Source: Phaeovibrio sulfidiphilus (GTDB taxonomy: Bacteria; Pseudomonadota; Alphaproteobacteria; Rhodospirillales; Rhodospirillaceae). From it: 64,000 bases of DNA. The stretch covers positions 211,322 to 275,321 of the forward strand of contig NZ_JACZHT010000004.1 of NCBI RefSeq assembly GCF_014861485.1, given 5' to 3'. Made by a program: the position numbers and the translations under genes. Positions 34,911 to 45,012 of this stretch are shown here, one piece after another (the stretch's first letter is position 1; each line of letters begins with the position of its first letter). The notes beneath the pieces were generated by a model. The model had not been told where the DNA came from. It searched no databases and saw only the letters and a program-made list of their open reading frames with translations.

Positions 34911-35573
34911 TCAGCGGCGGCTGTCAAGCCGGTGAAACACCGGAGGCGTGTGGGCGCTGCACGTGTCCTGGCCCTCGACCGGGTTCACAAAGGGGTAGCA
35001 GCGGAAGGTCAGGTCGGACCCGGAGACCGTGATCCGGTCGTCGGCCTCGAACCCGGCGGGGGCAAAGAGGAAGTCCCGGCACTGGAGCCCCAGAAGGGAG
35101 CGGGTGCTGCCCGACTGCCAGGACGGTGCGTTGCAGGCCAGGGCAAACAGGTTGGCAAACAGCACGCCGTCGGCGGATTGGGGCGTCAGGTCCGTGGTCT
35201 CGATCGCATAGCGGACCGAGAGCGTGGCCCGGCCCCCCGTCGCGGCGGGGGTGGGCGAGGGGGAGGACGAGGGCGAGGCGACAACCGCGGCGCTGCGAAG
35301 CCGGGCAAGGGAGGTGATGGTTCCCAGAACCTGGTCCTGCTCGTAGCTCATCAAGGTGGCCTGCGTGTTCATCGTGTCGCCGGTGAACCACACCCGGACT
35401 TTGGCGCAGTAGGCGGGCAGGAAGTCGATGGCCAGACAGTCTGTCTCCCAGGTTCCGGACAGGACCGGCGGGGCCTGCACCGTCGTCTGGGCGCGGGATG
35501 CGACCGGCAGCAGCAGGACGGTGAGCAGAAGAAGAAGGGCAGGCAGGAGTCTCGCGGGACGTCCGGAAATCAT
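34911..35573 (-). CDS. Secreted protein of unknown function
   Basis: 220 residues. Residues 1-29 are a signal peptide (long Leu-rich core, then ASRA-Q). A Ser/Pro linker (SPSSSPSPTP) separates an N-terminal part from a C-terminal part. Six or more cysteines are spread over the mature chain, suggesting disulfides. WETDCLAI near the N-terminus recalls small META/lipocalin-like domains, but I cannot assign it. Confidence 0.7.
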   Translation of the reverse strand: MISGRPARLLPALLLLLTVLLLPVASRAQTTVQAPPVLSGTWETDCLAIDFLPAYCAKVRVWFTGDTMNTQATLMSYEQDQVLGTITSLARLRSAAVVASPSSSPSPTPAATGGRATLSVRYAIETTDLTPQSADGVLFANLFALACNAPSWQSGSTRSLLGLQCRDFLFAPAGFEADDRITVSGSDLTFRCYPFVNPVEGQDTCSAHTPPVFHRLDSRR

Positions 35574-35613
35574 GGGCAGCCTCTCGGGGAACCGGTGCGG
35601 GCAACAAAAACGG

Positions 35614-35640
35614 AAAATGCGCCGTCTGGCGGCGCGTTTT
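35614..35640 (-). terminator. Rho-independent terminator downstream of rquA
   Basis: AAAATGCGCCG (35614-35624) pairs with CGGCGCGTTTT (35630-35640), one G-T pair, with CCGTTTTTG following on the minus strand. It could work in both directions but the minus-strand rquA transcript is the likely user. Confidence 0.7.
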
Positions 35641-35787
35641 CTGTGTGCACATGCCCGGGGCTTCAGGCGTGCGGGGATACGGGACGCATCCCCGGCGGGG
35701 CCTGTCCCCCCGGTCGTCTGGACGGCGTCGGCCCGCCGGTGTCGGGGAGGCGTGTCCACCCCGTGCCCGGCGCCGGCCCGGGAGAGA

Positions 35788-36564
35788 CTACTCTGCCCGA
35801 ACCGCAACCACCTTCTGGTACAGGCCGCCGAAGCAGGTTTCCTTGGTCCAGGTGAAGCCCTCGTCCCGGGTGGCGAAGCTGCGGATGTCGCGCTTCCACA
35901 GGGCATCGGCGTAGGGCTCCAGGAACCGGTTGACCGCCATCATGATGGGGCGCAGCGGGTGGAGCGTGGCCGGACGGTGATAGTCCACAAACACCACCTT
36001 GCCGCCCGGACGGACCCCGGCCAGCAGCGCGTTGATGATGCGGGTTTTCCAGTCGTCCGGAACCTCGTGCAGCAGGAAGAAGCAGCAGATGCCGTCGAAC
36101 TCGCGGCCCACGGGCTGGGAGGCGTCCGCCACCTTCAAGGTGACGTGCTTGCAGTCGGCGACCTTGACCCGGGTGTGCTCGACCTGGACGGGCTGGATGT
36201 CACGCACCTCGAGCGAGCCCTCGGGCCCGACCACATTGGCAAGGCGGCGGGAGAACGGTCCGTAGACGCTGGCCGGCTGCATGATGTCCTGACCGGGGGC
36301 GAACTCGCAGAACGCCCAGTCCATCAGGTAGCGGCCGTTGCCCCACAGGATGGACTCGACCACAATCCCCCGGTCCAGGAACCGGATATTCTGCGGCCGA
36401 ACGTATGCCCATGTGTAGGTGTCCACAAGATAATCCGGGATGGCCGGGTTTCCGGCGACGGCCTCGGGGGTGGCGTCCTTTGCCGACGCGGTGGACATGG
36501 GAGTGATGTACGATTCGTCGATCGCAACACCTGCTGCGGTCATGGTTATGCTGGACTTGTTCAT
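35788..36564 (-). CDS. rquA: Rhodoquinone biosynthesis protein RquA
   Basis: 258 residues. It resembles SAM-dependent methyltransferases but has the RquA pattern: PDYLVDTYTWAYVRPQNIRF at the start of the domain, WGNGRYLMD, QPASVYGPFSRRLA, LLFF-type FFLLHEVPDDW, and VVFVDYHRPATLHPLRP. RquA swaps an amino group for a methoxy group on ubiquinone, making rhodoquinone for fumarate respiration. ATG 36564 has GGAGAG 7 bp upstream. It follows elbB and a coq10-like gene on the same strand. A plain ubiquinone methyltransferase is the alternative but fits less well. Confidence 0.8.
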   Translation of the reverse strand: MNKSSITMTAAGVAIDESYITPMSTASAKDATPEAVAGNPAIPDYLVDTYTWAYVRPQNIRFLDRGIVVESILWGNGRYLMDWAFCEFAPGQDIMQPASVYGPFSRRLANVVGPEGSLEVRDIQPVQVEHTRVKVADCKHVTLKVADASQPVGREFDGICCFFLLHEVPDDWKTRIINALLAGVRPGGKVVFVDYHRPATLHPLRPIMMAVNRFLEPYADALWKRDIRSFATRDEGFTWTKETCFGGLYQKVVAVRAE

Positions 36565-36756
36565 GCGAACACTCTCCATGGGGTTCGGGCACGGAGCAGG
36601 CAGTACCTCCCTGACCGTGGGACAGGGCTGGCCGTCGAGGGTCACGGCCGGAACGGGCCCGCGCGAAAAAGCGTAGGGGGCGGGGCTGCGCGACGTGGGC
36701 AACGGGCGCCGGGCGGGCAGCAAGGCGTCATAAAGGAACCTGGCGCGCCGCCGATG

Positions 36757-37224
36757 TCAAGCGGGACGCACCCGGGGCGCGGATAATCCCGAATTCTCCC
36801 GGTATACAGCATGCGCCCTTCGGCAGAAGGCGTCCACCATGGTTTTGGCCGCATCCCGCGACAGGCGTGACACCACCAGATCCAGAGCCGGAGAGGCCAT
36901 CTGCAGGTCCATGGACAGGGACACCCGGCAGCCCTGCTCGAGCTCCTCGAAGCCCCAGAACAGCTCCAGGTGTTTCAGGCCGCCGCCTTTCGCGGCGACG
37001 TGGATTCGGTTCGGACGCTCCATGGTGGTCCGGGACAGAAAACGCAGGCGCACCGGCCCCAGGCCCATGGTCTGGATCGTCTGGTAGACACCGTCCTCCT
37101 GCCCGATGATCTTCGAATCGACCCACCAGGGCACGAACGCCGGGTAGGATTCGACGTCGGCGACCAGGTCGAACATCCGTTCGGCCGGGTAGGGGGAGAC
37201 GCACTGGGCGTGGTAGCGGGCCAT
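36757..37224 (-). CDS. Coq10/RatA-type START-domain protein
   Basis: 155 residues, one polyketide-cyclase/START fold. The N-terminus (SPYPAERMFDLVADVESYPAF) and PWW motif are those of Coq10-like ubiquinone-binding proteins and of the RatA family. Coq10 helps deliver or use quinone in respiratory chains. It starts 3 bp after elbB, so the two are co-transcribed. With rquA 193 bp downstream the neighbourhood points to quinone handling. Confidence 0.85.
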   Translation of the reverse strand: MARYHAQCVSPYPAERMFDLVADVESYPAFVPWWVDSKIIGQEDGVYQTIQTMGLGPVRLRFLSRTTMERPNRIHVAAKGGGLKHLELFWGFEELEQGCRVSLSMDLQMASPALDLVVSRLSRDAAKTMVDAFCRRAHAVYRENSGLSAPRVRPA

Positions 37225-37227
37225 GGC

Positions 37228-37893
37228 TCAGGTGCCGACCATGGCGGCCAGTTCGTCCACCGCCTTCTGGATCCCATCCGCAATGTCGGACAGGGGCGCC
37301 GGGGCCATGTAGCACGGGGTGCTGACGATCCGGTTTTCCCGGTCCAGGATGGCGTCCCGCGCGCTGGCGGGGCGGTGTCCCGCCCCCATGGCCTCCAGGG
37401 CCTCCTCGACGGTTGCGTCCGCACCCACCGTCACGGTCACGTTCCCCAGAACCCGGGCGACCACCACCGGGGCGATGCACCACACACCGATGGGGTGGCG
37501 CGCCGCGTGGGCCGCGCGCAGGGCTTTCTCCACGTCCCGGTTGACCGAGCACGAGGCGCCGTCGAACGCGAACGAGCACAGGTTCTTGGCGGCTCCAAAC
37601 CCGCCGGGGATAATCAGGATATCCGATTCGTCCGTGCTGTACTCGGACAGGGGCCGGATCTTGCCCCGGGCGATGCGCGCCGATTCCGTCAGCACGTTGC
37701 GGGTCTCGCCCGGCGAGGGCTGGTTCCGGTAATGGTCAATCACATGGTGCTGGGGGATGTCCGGAGCAAAGCACTGCACGTCCCCTCCCCTGCGGCTGAT
37801 GGCCAGAAGGGTCAGGACGCTTTCCTGGATCTCCGCGCCGTCGAACACGCCGCAGCCCGACAGGACAACGGCAAAACGGAGGCGTTTGGTCAT
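37228..37893 (-). CDS. elbB: ElbB-type glyoxalase of the DJ-1/PfpI superfamily
   Basis: 221 residues. VVLSGCGVFDGAEIQE at the start and IIPGGFGAAKNLCSFA are characteristic of ElbB, linked to isoprenoid metabolism and showing glyoxalase activity. The nucleophile-type cysteine fits WCIAP near residue 140. ATG 37893 has GAGG 6 bp upstream. First gene of the elbB-coq10-rquA series. Confidence 0.88.
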   Translation of the reverse strand: MTKRLRFAVVLSGCGVFDGAEIQESVLTLLAISRRGGDVQCFAPDIPQHHVIDHYRNQPSPGETRNVLTESARIARGKIRPLSEYSTDESDILIIPGGFGAAKNLCSFAFDGASCSVNRDVEKALRAAHAARHPIGVWCIAPVVVARVLGNVTVTVGADATVEEALEAMGAGHRPASARDAILDRENRIVSTPCYMAPAPLSDIADGIQKAVDELAAMVGT

Positions 37894-38007
37894 CGGACAC
37901 CTCATGGAGTGTCGGGGTTGAACCGGGAATGGTTGAGGTCATTGACGTTATTATGGAATATTTGAGCCCCAAATGCTCTGTCCGTCAACCCCGCGGAGGA
38001 TGAACCT

Positions 38008-39555
38008 GTGTACAATGTGCCCGCATCTCTGGAAAACGCCCCTGCGCTTCGCGCCCTATGGACCCGGACGGGGCGGATGACCGCCCTGGGCAACGCCCTT
38101 GCCTTTTTGCACTGGGACCAGGCGACCCTGATGCCCTCGGGGGCGGCCGGAACCCGGGCCCTCGAGAGTGCGGCCCTGGAGGGGCTGGCCCACGAGATGC
38201 TCACCGCGACCGAGACCGGAGACCTGCTGGAGGCCGCCGAGGCCGAGGCCCGGACCCTGGACGCGGACCCCCGGGAGGTGGCCCTGGTGCAGGCCAACCT
38301 GCGTGAGGTGCGCCGGCAGTACACCCGGGCCACGATCCTGGACCGGGACCTGGTGGAGGCCCTGGCCGTCGCGGCCTCGACCTGCGAGACCGCCTGGCGC
38401 GCCGCCCGGGAGGAGCGCTCGTTTGCGGTGGTGCGCGAGCCGTTCGAGACCCTGCTTGCCCGGGTGCGGGAGTCCGCCGGGGCGCAGGCGTCGGTTCTGG
38501 GGTGCAGCCCCTGGGAGGCACTTCTGGACGCCTTCGAGCCCGGGGCCACGGAAGCGGGCATCGACCGGGTGTTCTCGGAGCTGGAGGGCTTCCTTCCGGA
38601 CTTCATCTCCGAGGTGATCGAGCAGCGCACGGGCAATCCGGATCCGGGGCTGCCCGAAGGCCCCTTCCCGGAGGCCATCCAGGAGCGTCTGGCCCACGAC
38701 CTGATGGAGCGCCTGGGCTTCGACTTCCGCCACGGGCGCCTGGACCGCACCATCCATCCGTTTTGCGGCGGGACGCCCCGGGATGTGCGCATCGCGACCC
38801 GCTACAACGAGGCCGACTTCACCAGCGGCCTGTTCGGTGTCCTGCACGAGACCGGGCATGCCCTCTATGAGCAGGGGCTGCCCGAGGCCCTGGTGTTCCA
38901 GCCGGTGGGACAGTCCCGGTCCATGAGCATTCACGAAAGCCAGTCCCTGCTCTACGAGATGCAGCTGGGGCACTCCCGGGCGTTTCTGGCGGCGTTCCTG
39001 CCCGGCTGGCGCGAGGCCTTCGGGGGCTCCGGGCCCGCGTGGGAGCCCGAGACCTTCGGCCGGGCCCTCAACGCCGTGCGTCGCAGCTTCATCCGCGTGG
39101 AGGCGGACGAGGTCACCTACCCCGTCCACGTGCTTGTCCGCACCCGGCTGGAGCGGGCCATGATCGCGGGGGATCTTCGGCCCGCGGATCTCCCGGGCGC
39201 GTGGAACGACGACATGGAGCGCCTTCTGGGCATCCGGCCGTCCAACGACCTGGAGGGCTGCCTTCAGGATATCCACTGGTACGATGGCCTGTGGGGCTAC
39301 TTCCCCACCTATACCTTGGGTGCCATGACCGCGGCCCAGGTGTTCGATGCGGCCCTGAAGGGGGATCCGGCCATCGGGGACGGGCTGGACAGGGGCGACT
39401 TCCGCCCGCTTCTTGCGTGGCTGCGCACGGCCATCCACGAGAAGGGCTCGAGCCTGAGCGTCGAGGAGCTCTTGCGGGAGGCCACGGGCCGGCCCCTGGA
39501 TCCGGCCGTTTTCCGGGCCCATCTGCGGAGCCGCTATCTGGACGGGGACCGCTGA
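38008..39555 (+). CDS. M32-family carboxypeptidase (Taq type)
   Basis: 515 residues, the usual M32 length. The zinc motif HETGH is at H280-H284 and the third-ligand region HESQSLLYE is about 30 residues later. A metal-dependent cytosolic enzyme that trims C-terminal residues. GTG start with GCGGAGGATG upstream. It stands alone, divergent from elbB. Confidence 0.95.
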   Translation: MYNVPASLENAPALRALWTRTGRMTALGNALAFLHWDQATLMPSGAAGTRALESAALEGLAHEMLTATETGDLLEAAEAEARTLDADPREVALVQANLREVRRQYTRATILDRDLVEALAVAASTCETAWRAAREERSFAVVREPFETLLARVRESAGAQASVLGCSPWEALLDAFEPGATEAGIDRVFSELEGFLPDFISEVIEQRTGNPDPGLPEGPFPEAIQERLAHDLMERLGFDFRHGRLDRTIHPFCGGTPRDVRIATRYNEADFTSGLFGVLHETGHALYEQGLPEALVFQPVGQSRSMSIHESQSLLYEMQLGHSRAFLAAFLPGWREAFGGSGPAWEPETFGRALNAVRRSFIRVEADEVTYPVHVLVRTRLERAMIAGDLRPADLPGAWNDDMERLLGIRPSNDLEGCLQDIHWYDGLWGYFPTYTLGAMTAAQVFDAALKGDPAIGDGLDRGDFRPLLAWLRTAIHEKGSSLSVEELLREATGRPLDPAVFRAHLRSRYLDGDR

Positions 39556-39771
39556 GAGCGCCCTGCCGTGTCCGGTGACCGCCCGGGGCCCGGCAACAGG
39601 GCCAGGGCGGCCACGACCGGCTGGCGGTGTTCCGCCCGGGGCCGCCCGGTGCGGTCCGGGCGAATTGGGAGGGACGGGGAACCCCGGGCAACGGTCCGGG
39701 GCCCGGAGTGTCGGGCTTTAGGCTTTGGGGTTGGGGCTTCGGGCTCTGTGCTTCGGGCCGCTCCGCCCCGG

Positions 39772-40575
39772 TCAGGGAGCGAAGGGGCGCACCCGCACGC
39801 TCTCGCCGTTCGACAGGCGGTTCAGCCCCCGCAGCGACCGATACAAGATCAGAAGCGAGAACACAAAGAACGCCACCGCGCTGGCCATGATGAAACGGCG
39901 CGAGCCCTCGTGGTTGAGGTACGCGGACGTGTCCATCAGGGTCATGGGAAGCTCCATCGCCTCCTTCGGGAAATCCGGAGGCCAGAAGATATAGGCCAGG
40001 GCCATGACAGCGATCATGTCCAGGGCATGCATGGCGATGCTGATCTGGTAGGAGAAATGCCCGCGCAGCACACCCCGGGTCCGGCCGCGCCTGAGCAGGG
40101 CCAGAACTCCCGCGATGAACACGGGGAGAAAGCCCAGGAACGGACCCGACAGAAGCAGCACGTATCCGGAAAACAGGGGCGCCCGGTCCGTTGAGGGGTC
40201 GGGCAGCGGCTCTGCGGCGTCCGGCGTTCCGGCGGGGGGAAGTCCCCTGTCAAGTCGCGGCAGGACGGCCGAGATCCGGAACAGCACCCAGATGTACCAG
40301 CCCACCTGAAGGGCGATGGCAAGCTCCATCATACCGCCGTTCTGGGCGAGGATGCCCAGGGTGATCCACAGCAGGCCCCACAGGAACAGCCGCACCTGAT
40401 AATTGTTGTGGGCCCGGGCCACCGGGTCCGTGCGGTCCGAGGTGGCCGCCGCCAGTATCACTCCCAGAAGGGCCGCAGGCTGCACGCCGATGCCCAGGAC
40501 ATAAAGCACGTAGACCAGGCGGGCCCGTGTGCGGTCGTTCTTTGCTTTGGGATGCGAAGGTGCGGGGTCAGTCAT
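39772..40575 (-). CDS. Polytopic membrane protein with two DUF4870-like modules
   Basis: 267 residues with about six to seven hydrophobic segments. Two modules each carry a histidine-tyrosine-Gln signature next to a membrane segment: HNNYQVRLFLWG near residue 55 and HFSYQISIAMHA near residue 165. These look like a duplicated DUF4870-like unit joined by a Pro/Asp-rich loop. Start at ATG 40575 behind GGGAAGGGAG. Function unknown. Confidence 0.7.
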   Translation of the reverse strand: MTDPAPSHPKAKNDRTRARLVYVLYVLGIGVQPAALLGVILAAATSDRTDPVARAHNNYQVRLFLWGLLWITLGILAQNGGMMELAIALQVGWYIWVLFRISAVLPRLDRGLPPAGTPDAAEPLPDPSTDRAPLFSGYVLLLSGPFLGFLPVFIAGVLALLRRGRTRGVLRGHFSYQISIAMHALDMIAVMALAYIFWPPDFPKEAMELPMTLMDTSAYLNHEGSRRFIMASAVAFFVFSLLILYRSLRGLNRLSNGESVRVRPFAP

Positions 40576-41008
40576 GGAGCTCCCTTCCCGGGGTGACGGT
40601 ACGAAAGGGGCACTATCGCCTTCCCGTCTGCGGGGTGCAACCGGAAACGCGGGTTTCGGGGCCCCGGCGCCCGGGCCTGCGCGGACCCGCCCGGCACACG
40701 GGGCGTGGGGTGAGGGGGTAAGGGGGTGGACGCTCCGTTTCCCTTTCGTCGGGTCGGTGGCGTGTTCCCGGGTCTCATGACGTGCCGGGGGACAGTCCCG
40801 GTACGGTGCACCATGCGGGGGAGGTCCGTGCCGGGGTGCTGGGGGCACCGGGGGGAGGCCGGCGGCTGGGATCCTCCGCCGGGAGCGTGTGGCGCGGGCC
40901 CCTTCCGGTGGGCGCCCGTCCGGCGGCGACCCGCCCCGGTTCGGGACCGGGAGCCATGCCGCCAGAGGCGCGCGGAGTCCAGGCCGCCAGGGGCGGACCG
41001 GGGGCGCC
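40576..41008. other. 433-bp GC-rich gap
   Basis: Very GC-rich DNA with many short GGGGC-type runs between two minus-strand genes. I see no gene, RNA or clear terminator. Confidence 0.4.
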
Positions 41009-44000
41009 CTACAGATCCCTCAGGGTGTCCTGAAGCCGGGCAATGGTGTCGAGCGCGGGCTGGAACTGGTAGCGGGCCAGCTGCTGCGAGAGCTCGGACA
41101 GGTCTTCCGTGCAGACGTCCGGCCACTGCTGTCCCTGGACGGTCTCCATCATGCGCTTGCAGGGAAGCGGCTTGCGGCCCCTCACATGCTCAAGAAGGGT
41201 TTCCAGGAAACTCCGGGCCTGGTCCGGGGAGACGGGCTCCCGGGCGGGGTCTTCCAGTGGCTCCGGCTCGTCCGGGCTGTCCATATCAAGGTGCCCCAGA
41301 GAGTCCAGAAGCTGGACGAGCGCCGCCTGGAGCTCGACCACGGACCCGTTGCAGTCCTCCAGCGCGGTGCCCGCGCGCAGCCGGTCCTCGAGGGTGCCGG
41401 CCAGCCCCTGGGCGAATTCCGCTCCCAGGCTTCCCAGGGTGCCGCGCAGGATGTGGGCGATGCGCGTGACCTCGTCCGCGTTCCCCTCGGTATGGGCGCG
41501 GGTCAGGCCGGTGCGCATGCGGGGCAGCTCCTGGCGCATCTTGCGAAGAAGGCGCTGGTAGAGCTCCTGGTTCCCGGCGACCCGCAGAAGGCCGGTTTCC
41601 ACGTTGATGCCGTGCAGGTCTTTCTGGAGGCTTCGGGCGGTTTCCGACAGGATTTCCTGCTGGCGCTCCGCATCGAAGCACCAGGCCTCGAGGCAGGCGA
41701 AGAACTCGGGCGGGTTGATGGGCTTGGTGATGTGGGCGTTCATGCCCGCCTCGAGGGACCGCTCCCGGTCGCCGGTCATGGCGTGGGCGGTCATGGCGAT
41801 AATGGGCAGATCCTTCAGGTTCAGCTGGGACCGGATGTGGCGGGTGGCGGAGATGCCGTCCATCTCGGGCATCTGGATGTCCATGAGCACCAGGTCGAAA
41901 TTCTGGTTTTTCTCGAGGATCTCCACGGCCTCCCGGCCGTTGCCGGCGATGACGAACTCGATACCGGTCTGGCGCAGGAACTCGGTGGCGACGAACTGGT
42001 TGAGCTCGTTGTCCTCCACCAGCAGAACCTTCCGGCCGGCGAGTTTTTTCCTCTGCTCCTCCAGGGACCAGCCCTCGGCCTCGCTTTTCCTGATGACGTG
42101 GGATTTCTCGCCGAACGCCTCCATGATGGCCTCGAACAGGGTCGAGAGGGTCACGGGCTTGACCAGGGTCTGCTCCACCCTTTGCTCGGAGGCAAGGCGC
42201 TGGAGCTCGGTGCGGTCATAGGCGGTGCTCATGACGATCACCGGCAGGGAGGAGTCGTCCAGAAGTCTCCGGATCCGGCGCACGGTCTCGACCCCGTCCA
42301 TGTCGGGCATTTTCCAGTCCATGATGAGCAGGTCGTAGGCGTTCTTGCCCTTGCTCTCCTCGAGGATGGCCAGGGCCTCGCTTCCGGAGCGGGCCGTGTC
42401 CACAATCTTGGAGCCGAGGGCATACATCAGCTCGGACAGGATCGAGAGGGCGGCCGGGGAGTCGTCCACCACCAGCACCCGCAGATCCCGGAAGGACTCC
42501 GGCCAGCGCCCGTCCCGGACGGGGGGCGTCTGGCGGCGGAACTTCACGGTGAAGTGAAACTCCGACCCCTTGCCCGGCGTGCTGTTGCACCAGATCTTGC
42601 CGCCCATCAGCTCGACGAACTTCTTGCACAGGGCCAGCCCCAGACCGGTTCCGCCGTAGCGCCGGGTCGTGGAGGCATCGGCCTGGGTGAAGGGCGTGAA
42701 CAGGCGGGAGCGGGCCTCCTCGTTGATGCCAATCCCCGTGTCCGAGACGCAGAAGTGCAGGACGCACTCGTCGTCGGTCTTGTCCTCCAGCTCGACGGAC
42801 AGGATGATCTCGCCCTCTTCCGTGAACTTGATGGCGTTGGTCATCAGGTTGGTCAGGATCTGGGACAGGCGCAGGGGATCGCCCACGTAGGCTTTCGGGA
42901 TCCGGGGCGCGATGGCCAGAAGGATCTCGAGCTTTTTCTTGTGGGCCCGCTCCGCAACGATGTCGGACACGCCGCGGATGACGTCCTCGAGGAAGAAGTC
43001 GGTTTCCTCGATGTCCATCTTGCCCGCCTCGACCTTGGAGAAGTCGAGAATGTCGTTGATGACCCGCAGCAGGGCATTGGCCGCGAAGTCCACCTTTTCC
43101 AGGCGCTCGCGCTGGGCATGGGTCAGGTCGGTCTGCAAGATGATGTGCACCATGCCCATGATGGCGTTCATGGGGGTGCGGATCTCGTGACTCATGTTGG
43201 CGAGAAACTCGCTCTTGGTGCGGTTGGCGCGCTCGGCCTGTTCGGCCAGCTTGTTGGCGACCTCCACCGAGAGGGCCAGCTGCTTGTTGGCCTTTTCCAG
43301 GGCGACCATGGTGTTGCGCAGCTTCTCGTCGGTTTCCCGGGCCTGGGTGATGTCGAGGCTGTTGCCGTGGATCTCGGACAGGCGCCCGCTCTCGTCGTAC
43401 AGGTACTTGAACGAGGACCGGATCCACTTGGCGGTTCCGTCCTTGCAGATGATGGTCTGCTCGAAGTCCTTGACCAGGGAGCTCTCGCCGTCGCGCTGCT
43501 CGAAGGGGATCTCCACCGGGTTCTTCTCGGTGTAGAGGAAGTCCCACTTCTTGCCGATCAGCTCCACCGGGTTGTAGCCGGTCAGCTCCCGGCAGCGGTC
43601 GGACAGATAGGTGTAGCGCAGCTGGGCGTCGGTGGCCCAGAGCAGCTCTCCGGTGGCCTCCTCGACGCTGCGGAAGCGGTTCTGGGACTCGTGCAGGGCG
43701 TCGTTGATGCGGCGGTTGTAGATGGCGGTGCCGATCAGGGTGCCCGCCGCCCGGAGAATGTTCTCCTCGGGCACGGTCCAGGTGCGCTCGGAGTGGCAGT
43801 CGTCAAACCCGATGAACCCCCACAGGGTGCCGTGGAAGAAGATCGGCGCCACCATGATGGAGATGATCCCCTGCGGCGAGAGCTGGTCCTGCTCGGCCTG
43901 GGGCATGTTGCGCACCAGGCTGTTGACGCAGCGGCCGCTCAGGAAGGTGCCGATCCAGGTGGGGATGGCGTCGGTCACCGGGCGGTTGGTGCAGATGTCC

Positions 44001-44995
44001 GTATCCTGCTGGGGCTCGGCGCCCATGGACCACTCGAACAGCTGGGTGGTGTAGAGCTCGGGGTCGTTCTCGTCGAAGGGGCTGCGGTGGATCGACCAGA
44101 CGTAGACCCGGTCCGCGCCGCTGGCGATGCCCAGGATCTCGAGCACCTTGAGCACCGAGGTCTCGAAGTCCCCCGCGTCGGACAGAAGAAGCTGGGCCGC
44201 CCGGCTGGTGCTTTGCAGCAGGTCGTCGCGCTTCTGGAGGGTCTCCTCCATGGCGGCGGTGCCCCCTTGCGGGTGGAGCGTGAACAGGAAGGCCCGGGTC
44301 TCGTTGTTGCTCATGAACAAAGGCGAGGCCGTCACGTGGAAGGCCGGCGTGTTGGCGCTGTTCTGGGGGGCCTCGCTCTGCTCGACCTCCTTTCCGGTCT
44401 CCAGGGTCCGGGTCAGCAGGTCCTGGAAGATGCCCGTGACCTCCGGGTCCAGAACCTCGCGGAAGTGGCGGCCCAGAAGGGTCTCGTCGGTCTGTCCCAG
44501 AAAGCTGCGGAAGGCTGGATTCGTGGCCAGCAGGTGGCCGTTCTCGCCGATGCAGCACACCCGGTAGTCCACGGCCCCGATCAGCTGGCGGAACAGGGCG
44601 TCGGAGCCCTGCCCGCCGGTTTCCGGGAGGGTTTCGGGGGTGCGCAGGCCGAACAGGGCCACGTCCTCGTCCCGGGAGGCGTAGAAGAGCATGCCGTCAA
44701 ACCACAGGCCGCTGCCGTTCAGCTCGACCGGCAGCACCCCGTTCGCGCCCCCGTTTTCCCCGTCGTGCGGCCTTCCCGCGCCGTGGGTGCGGGCGGCGAC
44801 CTCCAGAAACGCGCGCAGGGCGTCGCGGGTCGCGGGCGCAAAAAGGGCGTCAGCGCTCAGAGCGGCCTCGTCCTCCGTCCCGGTCAGGTCGGCGAACGGC
44901 GTATTCCAGACTTTCAGTTGCGTCACCCCCCAGTCGGTCGCAAAGACCGGCACGGTGTAGAACTCCAGGGAGCGGTTCAGCAGGGAGAAAGACAT
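41009..44995 (-). CDS. Hybrid sensor histidine kinase with two receivers and HPt
   Basis: 1328 residues, no clear membrane segment, so probably cytosolic. Order: PAS-like 1-120, PAS 130-255, GAF 265-435, PAS 445-570, HisKA with phospho-His in [14 protein letters not shown], HATPase with [18 protein letters not shown], two receivers ([10 protein letters not shown] and [11 protein letters not shown]) and a C-terminal HPt with [13 protein letters not shown]. It can run a full phosphorelay within one chain. ATG 44995 was chosen over a GTG 9 bp upstream. It follows the HD-GYP response regulator by 17 bp, its likely partner. Confidence 0.93.
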   Translation of the reverse strand: MSFSLLNRSLEFYTVPVFATDWGVTQLKVWNTPFADLTGTEDEAALSADALFAPATRDALRAFLEVAARTHGAGRPHDGENGGANGVLPVELNGSGLWFDGMLFYASRDEDVALFGLRTPETLPETGGQGSDALFRQLIGAVDYRVCCIGENGHLLATNPAFRSFLGQTDETLLGRHFREVLDPEVTGIFQDLLTRTLETGKEVEQSEAPQNSANTPAFHVTASPLFMSNNETRAFLFTLHPQGGTAAMEETLQKRDDLLQSTSRAAQLLLSDAGDFETSVLKVLEILGIASGADRVYVWSIHRSPFDENDPELYTTQLFEWSMGAEPQQDTDICTNRPVTDAIPTWIGTFLSGRCVNSLVRNMPQAEQDQLSPQGIISIMVAPIFFHGTLWGFIGFDDCHSERTWTVPEENILRAAGTLIGTAIYNRRINDALHESQNRFRSVEEATGELLWATDAQLRYTYLSDRCRELTGYNPVELIGKKWDFLYTEKNPVEIPFEQRDGESSLVKDFEQTIICKDGTAKWIRSSFKYLYDESGRLSEIHGNSLDITQARETDEKLRNTMVALEKANKQLALSVEVANKLAEQAERANRTKSEFLANMSHEIRTPMNAIMGMVHIILQTDLTHAQRERLEKVDFAANALLRVINDILDFSKVEAGKMDIEETDFFLEDVIRGVSDIVAERAHKKKLEILLAIAPRIPKAYVGDPLRLSQILTNLMTNAIKFTEEGEIILSVELEDKTDDECVLHFCVSDTGIGINEEARSRLFTPFTQADASTTRRYGGTGLGLALCKKFVELMGGKIWCNSTPGKGSEFHFTVKFRRQTPPVRDGRWPESFRDLRVLVVDDSPAALSILSELMYALGSKIVDTARSGSEALAILEESKGKNAYDLLIMDWKMPDMDGVETVRRIRRLLDDSSLPVIVMSTAYDRTELQRLASEQRVEQTLVKPVTLSTLFEAIMEAFGEKSHVIRKSEAEGWSLEEQRKKLAGRKVLLVEDNELNQFVATEFLRQTGIEFVIAGNGREAVEILEKNQNFDLVLMDIQMPEMDGISATRHIRSQLNLKDLPIIAMTAHAMTGDRERSLEAGMNAHITKPINPPEFFACLEAWCFDAERQQEILSETARSLQKDLHGINVETGLLRVAGNQELYQRLLRKMRQELPRMRTGLTRAHTEGNADEVTRIAHILRGTLGSLGAEFAQGLAGTLEDRLRAGTALEDCNGSVVELQAALVQLLDSLGHLDMDSPDEPEPLEDPAREPVSPDQARSFLETLLEHVRGRKPLPCKRMMETVQGQQWPDVCTEDLSELSQQLARYQFQPALDTIARLQDTLRDL

Positions 44996-45012
44996 TGCGG
45001 GCACCTTCTGGT

